From Micromonospora okii (GTDB taxonomy: Bacteria; Actinomycetota; Actinomycetes; Mycobacteriales; Micromonosporaceae), in the NCBI RefSeq assembly GCF_020884795.1, contig NZ_BBZF01000020.1, positions 164,812 to 228,811 of the forward strand: a stretch of 64,000 nt of DNA, in the 5' to 3' direction. A program made the position numbers and the translations under genes. This document shows positions 24,517-31,326 of the stretch, piece by piece; within the stretch, counting starts at the first letter, position 1; the number at the start of each line of letters is the position of its first letter. Under the pieces are notes generated by a model that did no database searches, had not been told where the DNA came from, and saw only the letters and a list, made by a program, of their open reading frames with translations.

Positions 24517-24658
24517 CCCTCTACGGGGGCCTACAGCGCAGGTCGTGACGCCCTACCCCTCTACCTACGCGGGTAGAGGGCGGGTCTACTTTCGGCCCGG
24601 TCCGGCCCGCCGGTAGAGGGCGGGTCGAACCGGGGCATTGCGGGCAGGCCGTAGAGGG
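24517..24658. promoter_or_regulatory. clt-like transfer locus: five GTAGAGGG repeats
   Basis: The 8-mer GTAGAGGG occurs exactly at 24573-24580, 24613-24620 and 24651-24658 on the plus strand, and its complement CCCTCTAC at 24517-24524 and 24557-24564. Spacing between same-strand copies is 40, 40 and 38 bases. The cluster ends eight bases from the stop codon of the translocase gene. TraB-type translocases of Streptomyces plasmids recognise short 8-bp repeats (TRS) in a clt locus placed near traB, so this is the expected layout. The assignment is inferred. Confidence 0.7.
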
Positions 24659-24665
24659 GTGGGGT

Positions 24666-26753
24666 CTACGGCTGGCTGAGGAAGTCCACCGGCAGAGCAC
24701 CGAGAAGGTCCGACTTGTACCAGCCGTTCAGGTTGACGGTCCCGATCTTCACCTGGGTCGTCGAACGCTTCACCCCGGCGGTCGCCAGCTCGGCCGCCAA
24801 CTGGTCCGGCGCGTACGAGCCGTACGTCTCCTCGTCGACGTTGACGAGGCCGGCGAGCACGTCGCGGGTGTGCATCCGGTCGCTGTGCCGCATCACGTCC
24901 AGGACGTCGGCGAGGATGCGCGGCACCCGGTAGCCGGCGTCGTCGGCGGCCTCCAGCACGTCCGAGGCGGCGTCGCCCTCCAGCGTGCCGGCGGCCTGCC
25001 GCAGCTCACGCCCCCGCTGGCCGATTTCCAGAAACGCGGGCATGTCGATGTAGTCGCAGCGCACCGTCACATACGAGCCAGGGCCGGTGAGCAGCACGCC
25101 GACGCCCTTGTGGTACTCCTCCAGCACCGACGCGTCGGCGCCCATCGCGGCCTTGCCCTTGCCGAGCACCATGTCTGAGCTGGGCTTGTCGGTGACCTGG
25201 GTGCAGAACCGGTAGTCAATGACCTCCCGCAGCTTGGTGGGCACCGACTCGGCGTCGGGCCGCTGCGAGGCGAAGTTGGGGATGTAGCCGGCGGCCCGGC
25301 CGCGCCGCACAATCCGCGCCATCCGGTTGACCGCCTCCTCGCGGTCCTCCTTGTCCATCGCGGTCAGGAACTCCTGCAACTCGTCGATGGTGACCATGGT
25401 GACGGGCAGCTTGTACTTGGCGCTGATGTGCGGGGTGAGCTTGCCGTCCGGGCAGATCGACGGCGGCAGCGACCCGAGGATCGCGAACCGGCGCTCCATG
25501 TCGGCGAGGATCTCGCCCAGCATGTCGAGGAACGCCTCCAGGGCGTCCGGTTCGGCGCCGAGGACCAGGCGGTAGGCGACGGCCCGCATCGCCCGCCAGT
25601 CCGCGCCGCCCTTGCCGTCGGCGACCATGTGCCGCACCGACGGGTCGAGCATCCCGGCGGCGGACGGGATGCGCTGCGCCGACGACTTGCCCCGGCCCGG
25701 TAGCCCGCCGAAGAACAGGGAGTGCTCCAGCAGGGACAACTCGATGCGCTCGCCGCGGGCGTCGCGGCCGAACGGGATCGGGTCCCAGATGCTCCACTGG
25801 TCGGCCTTGGCCAGCGGCGACGGCGTGTTCGGGCCGAGGTACGGGTCGTCGTCGGCGACCCAGATGTTCAGCCGGCCGGCGTGACCGCCGGAGTTGGCGC
25901 GGACCCGACCCATCAGGACCTGAATCTCGTCGACGCCCAGCTCGGCGGCGAGGACGTCCCGCTTGGCGATGGCGTCGGCGGCGGTCTTGCCCCCACCGCG
26001 GGGCATGTCGACCACGGCGGCCCAGCCCCGGCCGTCACGCATGATGGGCGCGACCCGCCGCAACTCCACCTCGCCCTTGAGCAGGCCCGCCGCCCGGAAC
26101 GCCTCGTTGAGGATCTGCATGTTCAGGTCCTGGGTGGCGTTGGGGTGGGGCGAGTCGAGGATCGGGGTCTCGGTCCTGCCCTTCCAGCCGGCGGCCGTGG
26201 CGCTCGCGGTGAGCACCGCACCCAGCGTGTACAGCACTTCGGGGCCCACCGCGAGGGTCATCACGCCGAGGACCACGCCGCTGCCGGCGGTGCTGTATCC
26301 GAGCCGCTTGGCGCGCCGGATGGCCACCTTCCCGCGCTCCAGGGTGTTGTCGCGGACGTCGGTCCACTGGCCGCGCAGGGTGGCGTCCTCGATGACCTTC
26401 GCGTACTCACCGGCGGTGATCCACCGGCCGAAGCGGTACGCGCCCCGGCCCGCGCCGCGCACGGTGCGCACGACGATCCGCACCCCGTACTTCGGGCAGC
26501 GCCAGAGGTGCCACCGGGAGCGGTAGGAGGCGCGGCGGCTGACGGCGCGGACCTGGCCGACGAAGGCGTGCCGGGACTTCGCCCAGTCGGGCAGCACCGG
26601 ACCCCACTCGCCGTCGGGCGTCTGGGCGTAGACGTCGCCCTCGACGACGTCGGGCTTGGCGGGCACTGCCGTTGGCGCGGTGGGGGCCGGGGTGACGGCG
26701 GGCTGCCGGGGGAACGGGAGCACCTCCCCCAGAGGTGCTGCGGTGTCGGTCAT
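24666..26753 (-). CDS. FtsK/SpoIIIE-type DNA translocase, TraB/TraSA-like
   Basis: 695 residues from ATG 26753. A membrane region lies near residues 155-190 (GVVLGVMTLAVGPEVLYTLG). A P-loop GGLPGRGKSS is near 350, Walker B VTIDELQEF near 453 and IPNFASQRPDAESVP is the conserved motif after it. The C-terminal 120 residues (VPRILADVLDVMRHS, VNLNGWYKSDLLG) look like the winged helix that reads DNA repeats. Single proteins of this kind move double-stranded DNA between mycelia in actinomycete plasmids and AICEs. The neighbouring clt-like repeats and Spd-like genes support that role over a chromosome-segregation one. Confidence 0.85.
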   Translation of the reverse strand: MTDTAAPLGEVLPFPRQPAVTPAPTAPTAVPAKPDVVEGDVYAQTPDGEWGPVLPDWAKSRHAFVGQVRAVSRRASYRSRWHLWRCPKYGVRIVVRTVRGAGRGAYRFGRWITAGEYAKVIEDATLRGQWTDVRDNTLERGKVAIRRAKRLGYSTAGSGVVLGVMTLAVGPEVLYTLGAVLTASATAAGWKGRTETPILDSPHPNATQDLNMQILNEAFRAAGLLKGEVELRRVAPIMRDGRGWAAVVDMPRGGGKTAADAIAKRDVLAAELGVDEIQVLMGRVRANSGGHAGRLNIWVADDDPYLGPNTPSPLAKADQWSIWDPIPFGRDARGERIELSLLEHSLFFGGLPGRGKSSAQRIPSAAGMLDPSVRHMVADGKGGADWRAMRAVAYRLVLGAEPDALEAFLDMLGEILADMERRFAILGSLPPSICPDGKLTPHISAKYKLPVTMVTIDELQEFLTAMDKEDREEAVNRMARIVRRGRAAGYIPNFASQRPDAESVPTKLREVIDYRFCTQVTDKPSSDMVLGKGKAAMGADASVLEEYHKGVGVLLTGPGSYVTVRCDYIDMPAFLEIGQRGRELRQAAGTLEGDAASDVLEAADDAGYRVPRILADVLDVMRHSDRMHTRDVLAGLVNVDEETYGSYAPDQLAAELATAGVKRSTTQVKIGTVNLNGWYKSDLLGALPVDFLSQP

Positions 26754-26835
26754 GCTGCTCTCCTCGCGAGCTTGTCCTCACGTGCTGGGTGCGGGGCCCG
26801 GCCAGCCCGGTCGGGCCCCGCGCGGGTGGGTCGGG

Positions 26836-27006
26836 TCAGCGGCGGTACCAGGGGACGTTCTTCTCGGCGTCGATGACGGCGGAGTTCGCGGCCAGGTATT
26901 CGTCGTTCACGTCGCGGGTCCTGCTGGTGACCTCGGCCAGGTGCTCCCGGGCGGCCTTGTGCTTCTCGATCGCGGCCTTCTTCTCCGCCTTCTTGTCCTT
27001 GCCCAT
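26836..27006 (-). CDS. Small charged protein of transfer operon
   Basis: 56 residues from ATG 27006 with AGGAG upstream. Very Lys/Glu-rich N-terminus (MGKDKKAEKKAAIEKHKAA), then a helix and the C-terminal sequence AEKNVPWYRR. Lies 82 bases upstream of the translocase gene on the same strand. No family recognised; small basic proteins in this place in related elements are of unknown role. Confidence 0.65.
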   Translation of the reverse strand: MGKDKKAEKKAAIEKHKAAREHLAEVTSRTRDVNDEYLAANSAVIDAEKNVPWYRR

Positions 27007-27064
27007 GTCGGTCTCCTGTCGCTGGTGGTGCTGGTCTGCCGGTCCGGTCGGGCCGGCTCCGCGC

Positions 27065-27090
27065 GGGCACCCGGTGATGGGCGGGTGCCC
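27065..27090. terminator. 8-bp hairpin inside the transfer operon
   Basis: GGGCACCC (27065-27072) pairs with GGGTGCCC (27083-27090) just after the stop of the zinc-ribbon gene. It could terminate or attenuate leftward transcription before the 56-residue gene. Confidence 0.45.
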
Positions 27091-27101
27091 GACGGGGCCG
27101 G

Positions 27102-27251
27102 TCAGAGCGGGGTGGAGCTGATGACGGCGACGGTGCTGCTGGTGTTGATCGGCTCGCACGGGTCGCAGGTCAGGTAGGTGCGGCTGCCGCCGCCGGTGCG
27201 GGTCTCGGTGACGCGGCGGGTGGCCTTGGCGCCGCAGCGGGAGCACTTCAT
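27102..27251 (-). CDS. Small zinc-ribbon protein
   Basis: 49 residues from ATG 27251, with AAGGA ten bases upstream. MKCSRCGAKATRRV and TCDPCEPINTS give a CxxC...CxxC zinc ribbon, with a short hydrophobic tail. Too short for ordinary gene calling, but the ribosome site, the paired Cys motifs and the position in the operon support it. Function unknown, possibly nucleic-acid binding. Confidence 0.7.
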   Translation of the reverse strand: MKCSRCGAKATRRVTETRTGGGSRTYLTCDPCEPINTSSTVAVISSTPL

Positions 27252-27286
27252 CGGTGGGTGTCCTTTCGTCGGAGGTGCGGGGACGG

Positions 27287-28237
27287 TCAGCGCAGCGTCT
27301 TCTCGTGGCGGTAAAGCTGGTCAACCAGCGCCGTGGACGCCTTCCACCGGCGCGCGGTCAGCGCCTCACGCATCCGCCGGCGGAACTCCCGCAGGCTCGG
27401 CGGGTCCTCGTCGCGCTCGGCGGCGGTGTACACCTCGGCGGCGAGCAACTGGAGGGCCTTGTCGTCGGGCGTGCCGCAGTTGTCGTCCGCCCGTGCCGCA
27501 CCCGTGCCGTCAGGCGTGCCACCAGCGGTGATGGCCGGAACAGCCAGCGAGTCGAGCAGCCCGCGGATGTCGTCGTCGGAGATCAGACCGAACGACGGCA
27601 GCTCACCGGCCGGCACGGTGTCGGCCGTGTCGGCGGCGCGGTCCAGCAAGGCCGCTTCGTAGGCCCGGCGGGCGGTGTCGACCTCGGCGTGGGCCTTGAC
27701 GCGGGAGCGGTACTCCCGGGCCATGTGCTCCGCGCCGACGGCCTCACCGACCGCCTTCACCTCGTCGACGGCACGCGCTACCGCCACGGCGTCGCGGCCA
27801 CGGGACCGCACCAGGTCGACCTTGCGTTGAGCGTCGGCGGTGATCCGCACGCCGGCCGTGGACAAGGCCATCTGCAAGGTCAGCTTGCCGAGCACGGGGA
27901 TGACCGCGCCGATGACGGCGATGGGGACGGTCGTGGCGGTCAGGCCGTGGACGAGCACGGCGGCGACGGACACGGCCAGCAGTACCCAGCCGAGGATGGT
28001 GGGGGTGCGAGAGGCGGACGCGGACCGGCGGTGGGCCCGCTCGTGCAGCATCGCGGACACCCACACGAGGTCGAACAGGGCTCCGGCGCTGTACGCCACC
28101 CATGCGGGGGCCTGGGTGGCGAGCAGGCCGCCGACAGCCACGAGGGTCCAGGCGACGGCGAGCGCGGTCAGGGCGGCGGGTAGACCCCACAGGATGCCGG
28201 CCTGCACGGCGTTGACGGGGTTCGTGCGGGCGGTCAT
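27287..28237 (-). CDS. Spd-like membrane protein (DUF2637-like)
   Basis: 316 residues from ATG 28237 with GGGAG upstream. Four hydrophobic helices fill the first 140 residues (GILWGLPAALTALAVAW, APAWVAYSAGALFDLVW, ILGWVLLAVSVAAVLVHG, AVIGAVIPVLGKLTL). A long cytoplasmic part follows with helices and a C-terminal basic segment (FRRRMREALTARRW) that could bind DNA. Size, layout and place upstream of the translocase resemble SpdB/DUF2637 spread proteins of actinomycete plasmids. The family call is tentative. Start overlaps the previous stop (ATGA). Confidence 0.65.
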   Translation of the reverse strand: MTARTNPVNAVQAGILWGLPAALTALAVAWTLVAVGGLLATQAPAWVAYSAGALFDLVWVSAMLHERAHRRSASASRTPTILGWVLLAVSVAAVLVHGLTATTVPIAVIGAVIPVLGKLTLQMALSTAGVRITADAQRKVDLVRSRGRDAVAVARAVDEVKAVGEAVGAEHMAREYRSRVKAHAEVDTARRAYEAALLDRAADTADTVPAGELPSFGLISDDDIRGLLDSLAVPAITAGGTPDGTGAARADDNCGTPDDKALQLLAAEVYTAAERDEDPPSLREFRRRMREALTARRWKASTALVDQLYRHEKTLR

Positions 28238-28488
28238 CGGGTCAGCTCCCGGGGCCGGGCCGGGACCGGCCGGGCCTGGACCGGCACCGGGGCGGGCTGC
28301 GGTCGGGCGTCCAGCCGCTCGCCGCGCTCGATCAGCGCCAGGGACAGGGCGGCGATCAGCCACGGCAGCAGGCCGGCGGCCTCCAGCGCGGTGCCCGGGT
28401 CACCCGGCGGCAGGTGGATCGCGGTCTCCCACGTGGCGGTGAAGAGGGCGGCGCCGGCGGCGTGGCCGGCGATGTTCTTGGCGTTCAT
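28234..28488 (-). CDS. Small membrane protein of transfer operon
   Basis: 84 residues from ATG 28488. Two hydrophobic segments (GHAAGAALFTATWETAI and AGLLPWLIAALSLALIE) and a Pro/Arg-rich cytoplasmic tail (ARPQPAPVPVQARPVPARPR). Overlaps both neighbours by TGATG/ATGA junctions, so it is translated with them. Likely another spread-type protein; no named family. Confidence 0.68.
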   Translation of the reverse strand: MNAKNIAGHAAGAALFTATWETAIHLPPGDPGTALEAAGLLPWLIAALSLALIERGERLDARPQPAPVPVQARPVPARPRELTR

Positions 28489-28640
28489 CAGGACTCCAGG
28501 GAGATCGGGACGCACATGCCGGCCGCGCCGATGCGGTCGCCGCAGGGCTGCGTCACGTGGTTGGTGTAGGCGGCCAGGCCGGCGAGCAGCGCGCACGCGG
28601 CGACGGTCAGCCGGACCCAGCGGTCGATGCGGGTACCCAT
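28488..28640 (-). CDS. Very small membrane protein
   Basis: 50 residues from ATG 28640. One membrane helix (LTVAACALLAGLAAYTNHV) and two Cys in the short external tail (QPCGDRIGAAGMCVPI). Its stop overlaps the start of the next gene (TGATG). Position in a run of membrane genes before the translocase makes it a likely Spd-type component. Confidence 0.62.
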   Translation of the reverse strand: MGTRIDRWVRLTVAACALLAGLAAYTNHVTQPCGDRIGAAGMCVPISLES

Positions 28641-28702
28641 CGCGGGCACCTCCAGACGTGAGAGGTGGGGCAGGGGGAAGCGGAGGGGATGCGCCGGGCC
28701 GG

Positions 28703-29233
28703 TCAGAGGGGCTGGCCGGTCAGGGCCTGCCACGTGGCGGCGACGGTCGACGGCACGTCGGCGCGCACGGCGGCGGGCAGCTCGTCCACCGGCAGCCACA
28801 CCGCCCCGTCGACCTCGGCGAGCTGCGCGACGGTCGGCGCGGTGCTGTCGGCGGTGGCGATGTACAGCAGGTCGATGTGGTGGTGCGCCGGCTCGCCCTT
28901 GTGCGGCTTCGGTGGCGCGGGGAACTCCGCGACCATGAACGGCGTCGGGTGCACCCGACGGGCACCGGGCACCACGAACCCGCCCGGGGTCCACACGGTG
29001 GCGACGACACCCGTCTCCTCGCGCACCTCGCGGATCGCGGCCTCGTCGCCGGTCTCGTCCGGGTCGACGTGCCCGCCCGGGAACTGGCGCAGCCCGGACG
29101 CCTTGTGGTCGACGAGCAGCACTCGGCGGGCGGCCGTGTCGATGACGACGGCGGACGCGGTGTGGTGGCGGCTGTGCGACGACACAGCACCGGGCAGCGG
29201 GCCGGGGCGGGCGTCGGGGATGATGTTGGGCAC
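28703..29233 (-). CDS. Nudix hydrolase
   Basis: 176 residues from GTG 29233 with GGAG upstream. The Nudix box runs from Gly53 to Val77: GGHVDPDE, then [12 protein letters not shown], all key Glu present. Nudix enzymes hydrolyse nucleoside diphosphates linked to another group. In AICEs of the pSAM2 type, a Nudix protein (Pif) limits redundant transfer into cells already carrying the element, so this gene fits that role; the substrate is unknown. First gene of the leftward transfer arm. Confidence 0.88.
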   Translation of the reverse strand: MPNIIPDARPGPLPGAVSSHSRHHTASAVVIDTAARRVLLVDHKASGLRQFPGGHVDPDETGDEAAIREVREETGVVATVWTPGGFVVPGARRVHPTPFMVAEFPAPPKPHKGEPAHHHIDLLYIATADSTAPTVAQLAEVDGAVWLPVDELPAAVRADVPSTVAATWQALTGQPL

Positions 29234-29265
29234 GGGTCGACTCCTGTCGTGTCAGGGCTCGATTC

Positions 29266-29308
29266 GAGGCCCCTGCCAGCGCCGGAATCGCTGGTCAGGG
29301 GCCGCCTC
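29266..29308. promoter_or_regulatory. Long hairpin in the Nudix leader
   Basis: GAGGCCCCTGCCAGCG (29266-29281) can pair with CGCTGGTCAGGGGCCGCCTC (29289-29308) with minor mismatches. It lies between the divergent promoters and the GTG of the Nudix gene, so it would be in the leader of the leftward transcript. It could be an attenuator or shield against readthrough. Confidence 0.45.
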
Positions 29309-29329
29309 GTTTCCGGGGCCGATGCCGAC

Positions 29330-29372
29330 TGTAGTGGGTGGCTTGTCAGGGCGTCAAGGTACCCACTACAGT
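29330..29372 (+). promoter_or_regulatory. Promoter with overlapping 10-bp palindromic operator, copy 1
   Basis: TTGTCA (29343-29348) and TACAGT (29367-29372) are an 18-base-spaced -35/-10 pair. TGTAGTGGGT (29330-29339) and ACCCACTACA (29361-29370) form a perfect inverted repeat that spans the promoter and overlaps the -10. It drives the GTG-started regulator at 29,406. The same unit recurs at 29,750. Confidence 0.75.
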
Positions 29373-29405
29373 CACGTTTGCAAGGGCACCCCTTACGATC
29401 ACGAG

Positions 29406-29678
29406 GTGGAGAATCCGTTGGCCGACATCGACGACATCGAACAGATCACCGACCCCGCCGAGCGCGCCCGGCAGGCGGGTGAGCGGCTCGCGGCGATCCC
29501 GACGTGGCAGGAGCGGCTGCGGAAGATCAGGCAGGCGGCCGTGGTCGAGATGAAGAGCGGCGGCATGAGCTACGCCGAGATCGGCCGCAAGCTCGATCTG
29601 CACCGCAACCGCATCCAGCAGATCCTGGAAGGGCGCTCCGCCGGCGGCAAGGGCGGGAAGGCGGGGGCCGCCGAGTAG
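29406..29678 (+). CDS. Small helix-turn-helix regulator
   Basis: 90 residues from GTG 29406 (VENPLADIDD). The centre LRKIRQAAVVEMKSGG then MSYAEIGRKLDLHRNRIQQI is a sigma-region-4/phage-type HTH. The C-terminus is Gly/Lys-rich (GGKGGKAGAAE). It sits at the divergence point between the transfer arm and the rightward block behind a palindromic operator, so it is a candidate for the element's local regulator. A terminator follows directly. Confidence 0.75.
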   Translation: MENPLADIDDIEQITDPAERARQAGERLAAIPTWQERLRKIRQAAVVEMKSGGMSYAEIGRKLDLHRNRIQQILEGRSAGGKGGKAGAAE

Positions 29679-29696
29679 CCCGCTGAGCACGACGAA

Positions 29697-29730
29697 GCGC
29701 CCTCACTGCCATGCGGCAGTGGGGGCGCTG
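29697..29730 (+). terminator. Strong terminator hairpin
   Basis: AGCGCCCTCACTGCC (29697-29711) pairs with GGCAGTGGGGGCGCT (29716-29730), 15 bp with one mismatch and a four-base loop. It ends the HTH gene. The 12 bases CACGACGAAGCG leading into it (29689-29700) recur before the terminator at 32,090. Confidence 0.85.
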
Positions 29731-29749
29731 TCGTTGGGTGCGATCGGCT

Positions 29750-29791
29750 GTAGTGGGGGGCTTGTCAAAATGCCAAGGTACCCACTACACT
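29750..29791 (+). promoter_or_regulatory. Promoter with overlapping palindromic operator, copy 2
   Basis: TTGTCA (29762-29767) and TACACT (29786-29791), 18-base spacing, with TGTAGTGGG (29750-29758) and CCCACTACA (29781-29789) as operator arms. Nearly identical to copy 1 including the CAAGGTACCCACTACA run. It precedes the zinc-ribbon gene at 29,831, so both transcripts should be controlled by one regulator. Confidence 0.75.
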
Positions 29792-29830
29792 TGAGGCACG
29801 GGCAGGGAGCATCGACCAAGGGAGACGGGC

Positions 29831-30022
29831 ATGGCGACCACCATCTACTGCGAGACCTGCGGCAAGACCGGCGCGACCGAGGTCGTCCCCCCGTCCGGCG
29901 GCACCGCCGAGATGTGCGGGCCGTGCATCCGCTACGACCGCCGCCAGGCCGCCATCGACGCCCGCTGGGCCGAGCTGGCCGACCTCACCGACGACCAGGC
30001 CGCCCTCGCCCTGGCCGCCTGA
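29831..30022 (+). CDS. Small zinc-ribbon protein
   Basis: 63 residues from ATG 29831 with AGGGAGA-like ACGGGC context upstream. IYCETCGKTG and AEMCGPCIRYDRR give a CxxC...CxxC zinc site; the rest is a helix (AAIDARWAELADLTDD). Common type in actinophages and plasmids; function unknown. Transcribed from the copy-2 promoter. Confidence 0.75.
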   Translation: MATTIYCETCGKTGATEVVPPSGGTAEMCGPCIRYDRRQAAIDARWAELADLTDDQAALALAA

Positions 30023-30084
30023 CACGCCCCGGGGGTCGGCCACCCGGCCGGCCCCACCCCCACCCCCGCCGAGAGGAACCCGCC

Positions 30085-30267
30085 ATGCGGCCCACGGCCA
30101 CCGTCACCGTCCCCACCGAGCCCGCCGCGTATGCCCGCTGGCTCACCGGCCGAATGCACGCCGTCGCCCACCTGATCAGCCGGGACGAGAGGGTCGACCT
30201 GGACAACGACACCCGCGCCGGCCTGGTCGAGGCAGCCCGGGCGCTGCTCGCCGCGGTGGACGCCTGA
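30085..30267 (+). CDS. Small hypothetical protein
   Basis: 60 residues from ATG 30085, with GAGAGGAA upstream. Mostly helical (YARWLTGRMHAVAHLISRD, AGLVEAARALLAAVDA). Follows the zinc-ribbon gene by 62 bases in the same transcript and is closed by a terminator. No domain known. Confidence 0.65.
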   Translation: MRPTATVTVPTEPAAYARWLTGRMHAVAHLISRDERVDLDNDTRAGLVEAARALLAAVDA

Positions 30268-30281
30268 CCCCCGACGCACGA

Positions 30282-30315
30282 ACGGCCCCGACCCCCACCA
30301 GGGGGCCGGGGCCGT
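30282..30315 (+). terminator. Strong terminator hairpin
   Basis: ACGGCCCCGACCCCC (30282-30296) pairs with GGGGGCCGGGGCCGT (30301-30315), 15 bp with one mismatch around ACCA. Ends the two-gene transcript from the copy-2 promoter. A-rich bases (CACGAA) precede the stem. Confidence 0.85.
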
Positions 30316-30614
30316 AGCACATCCGGGCCGTGATCAGGCGTCCGTCCACAGCCCGCCCGCCATCCACAGGCAGCCCGCCGCCTGGTTGCCCCGGCCAGCC
30401 CGCGCCGGGCACGCTCACATGGTCGGCGCGGCCACTCCGACCGGCACCGGCCACACCTGCGGGCGGTGGGGTGCCAGGACCAGCAGGCCACCGGCAGTCC
30501 GGGCCCGGACACGCAGACGCCCCCGCCCCGGCCGTCAGGCCAGAGCGGGGGCGCTGTTCGCTCTCCTCCGAATCCGTGTAGACGCGTCTACATTCTTTGT
30601 GTAGACTCGTCTAC
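30316..30614. other. Intergenic region between two rightward units
   Basis: About 300 bases. It holds a second hairpin (30518-30553), and two palindromic operators at its right end. Frames at 30,330-30,604 look like shadows: their products are Pro/Arg-rich without start signals. Confidence 0.5.
30518..30553. terminator. 9-bp hairpin
   Basis: CGCCCCCGC (30518-30526) pairs with GCGGGGGCG (30545-30553); an inner GGCC/GGCC pair lies in the loop. It isolates the GNAT-like gene cluster from upstream transcription. Confidence 0.65.
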
Positions 30615-30615
30615 A
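30577..30615 (+). promoter_or_regulatory. Two 16-bp palindromic operators before the GNAT-like gene
   Basis: TGTAGACGCGTCTACA (30577-30592) and TGTAGACTCGTCTACA (30600-30615) are 16-base palindromes, the first perfect, with starts 23 bases apart. The last base of the second is the A of the ATG. TACATT (30589-30594) could serve as a -10. The form resembles GntR-type sites (GTNTAGAC), but the binding protein is not identified. Tight repression of this transcript is implied. Confidence 0.75.
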
Positions 30616-30953
30616 TGAGCGAGCGGCAGATCACCCGGGACATCGCCCGATACAGCGAGCAGGACCAGCCGATGCACCGCTGGGCGATGACCATCGACGG
30701 CGAGACCGTCTCCGAGCTGTGGGTGGCCGTCGAGACCGGCGAGATCATGCAGGTCGAGACCCCCGACGAGCACCAGGGCAACGGGTACGCCACCGCGCTC
30801 TACCGGCAGGCCGCCCGCGAGATCGCCGTCTTCCACGCGCCCGAGTCGCACCGCACCTACGAGGGTGACCGCTTCGCCCGCTCAGTCGGCGGCGACGCGC
30901 TGCCCTGCCTGCACGGCTGCTGCGACGACACCCCCGACTTCGACGAGGAGTGA
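30615..30953 (+). CDS. GNAT-like acetyltransferase domain protein
   Basis: 112 residues from ATG 30615. The core VETPDEHQGNGYATALYRQA matches GNAT motif A (QGxGxA, acetyl-CoA binding), preceded by the strands WAMTIDGETVSELWVAVE. It is shorter than a normal GNAT domain (about 140), so it may be a minimal or degenerate version. C-terminus has CLHGCCDD. Controlled by two palindromes over its start. Targets unknown. Confidence 0.65.
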   Translation: MSERQITRDIARYSEQDQPMHRWAMTIDGETVSELWVAVETGEIMQVETPDEHQGNGYATALYRQAAREIAVFHAPESHRTYEGDRFARSVGGDALPCLHGCCDDTPDFDEE

Positions 30954-30955
30954 CC

Positions 30956-31312
30956 ATGACCGACGACCTCGCCGCCTGGGCCGGACCGGCCTGGGCCGAG
31001 CTGACCGATGAGCAGCGTGAGCAGCTCGCCGCCGCCGCCCGAGACATCGCCGAGCGGTACCCGGACCCCGACGACCAGGGCGAGCGCGACGCCGCCCTGT
31101 CCGCCGCCGTGCAGTACCTGCTGGGAGAGACGACGCCGGAGGACGCCCAGCGGGCCCTGGTGAACGCGCGGCAGCGGGAGCGGGAGGCGTACGTGGCCGC
31201 CGTCCACGTGGCCGTCATGGCGCACCGCTTGGACGGCGTGCCGAAGGCCACCGCCGCCCGCCGCGCCGGCATCGACCGGATGACCTTGCTCAAGGCCCTG
31301 GGCGAGCGGTGA
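30956..31312 (+). CDS. Helix-turn-helix protein
   Basis: 118 residues from ATG 30956; GAGGAG lies six bases upstream, overlapping the previous stop region. The C-terminus VPKATAARRAGIDRMTLLKAL is a helix-turn-helix of the sigma-like kind; the front half is helical and acidic. Overlaps or abuts both neighbours, so part of a three-gene operon with the GNAT-like gene. Likely DNA-binding. Confidence 0.68.
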   Translation: MTDDLAAWAGPAWAELTDEQREQLAAAARDIAERYPDPDDQGERDAALSAAVQYLLGETTPEDAQRALVNARQREREAYVAAVHVAVMAHRLDGVPKATAARRAGIDRMTLLKALGER

Positions 31313-31326
31313 GCCGAGGGGAAGCG

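Noticed and set aside
24666-26753. Chromosomal FtsK
   Set aside because: It lacks the four-helix FtsK anchor and the FtsK gamma signature, and it sits among Spd-like genes and clt-like repeats.
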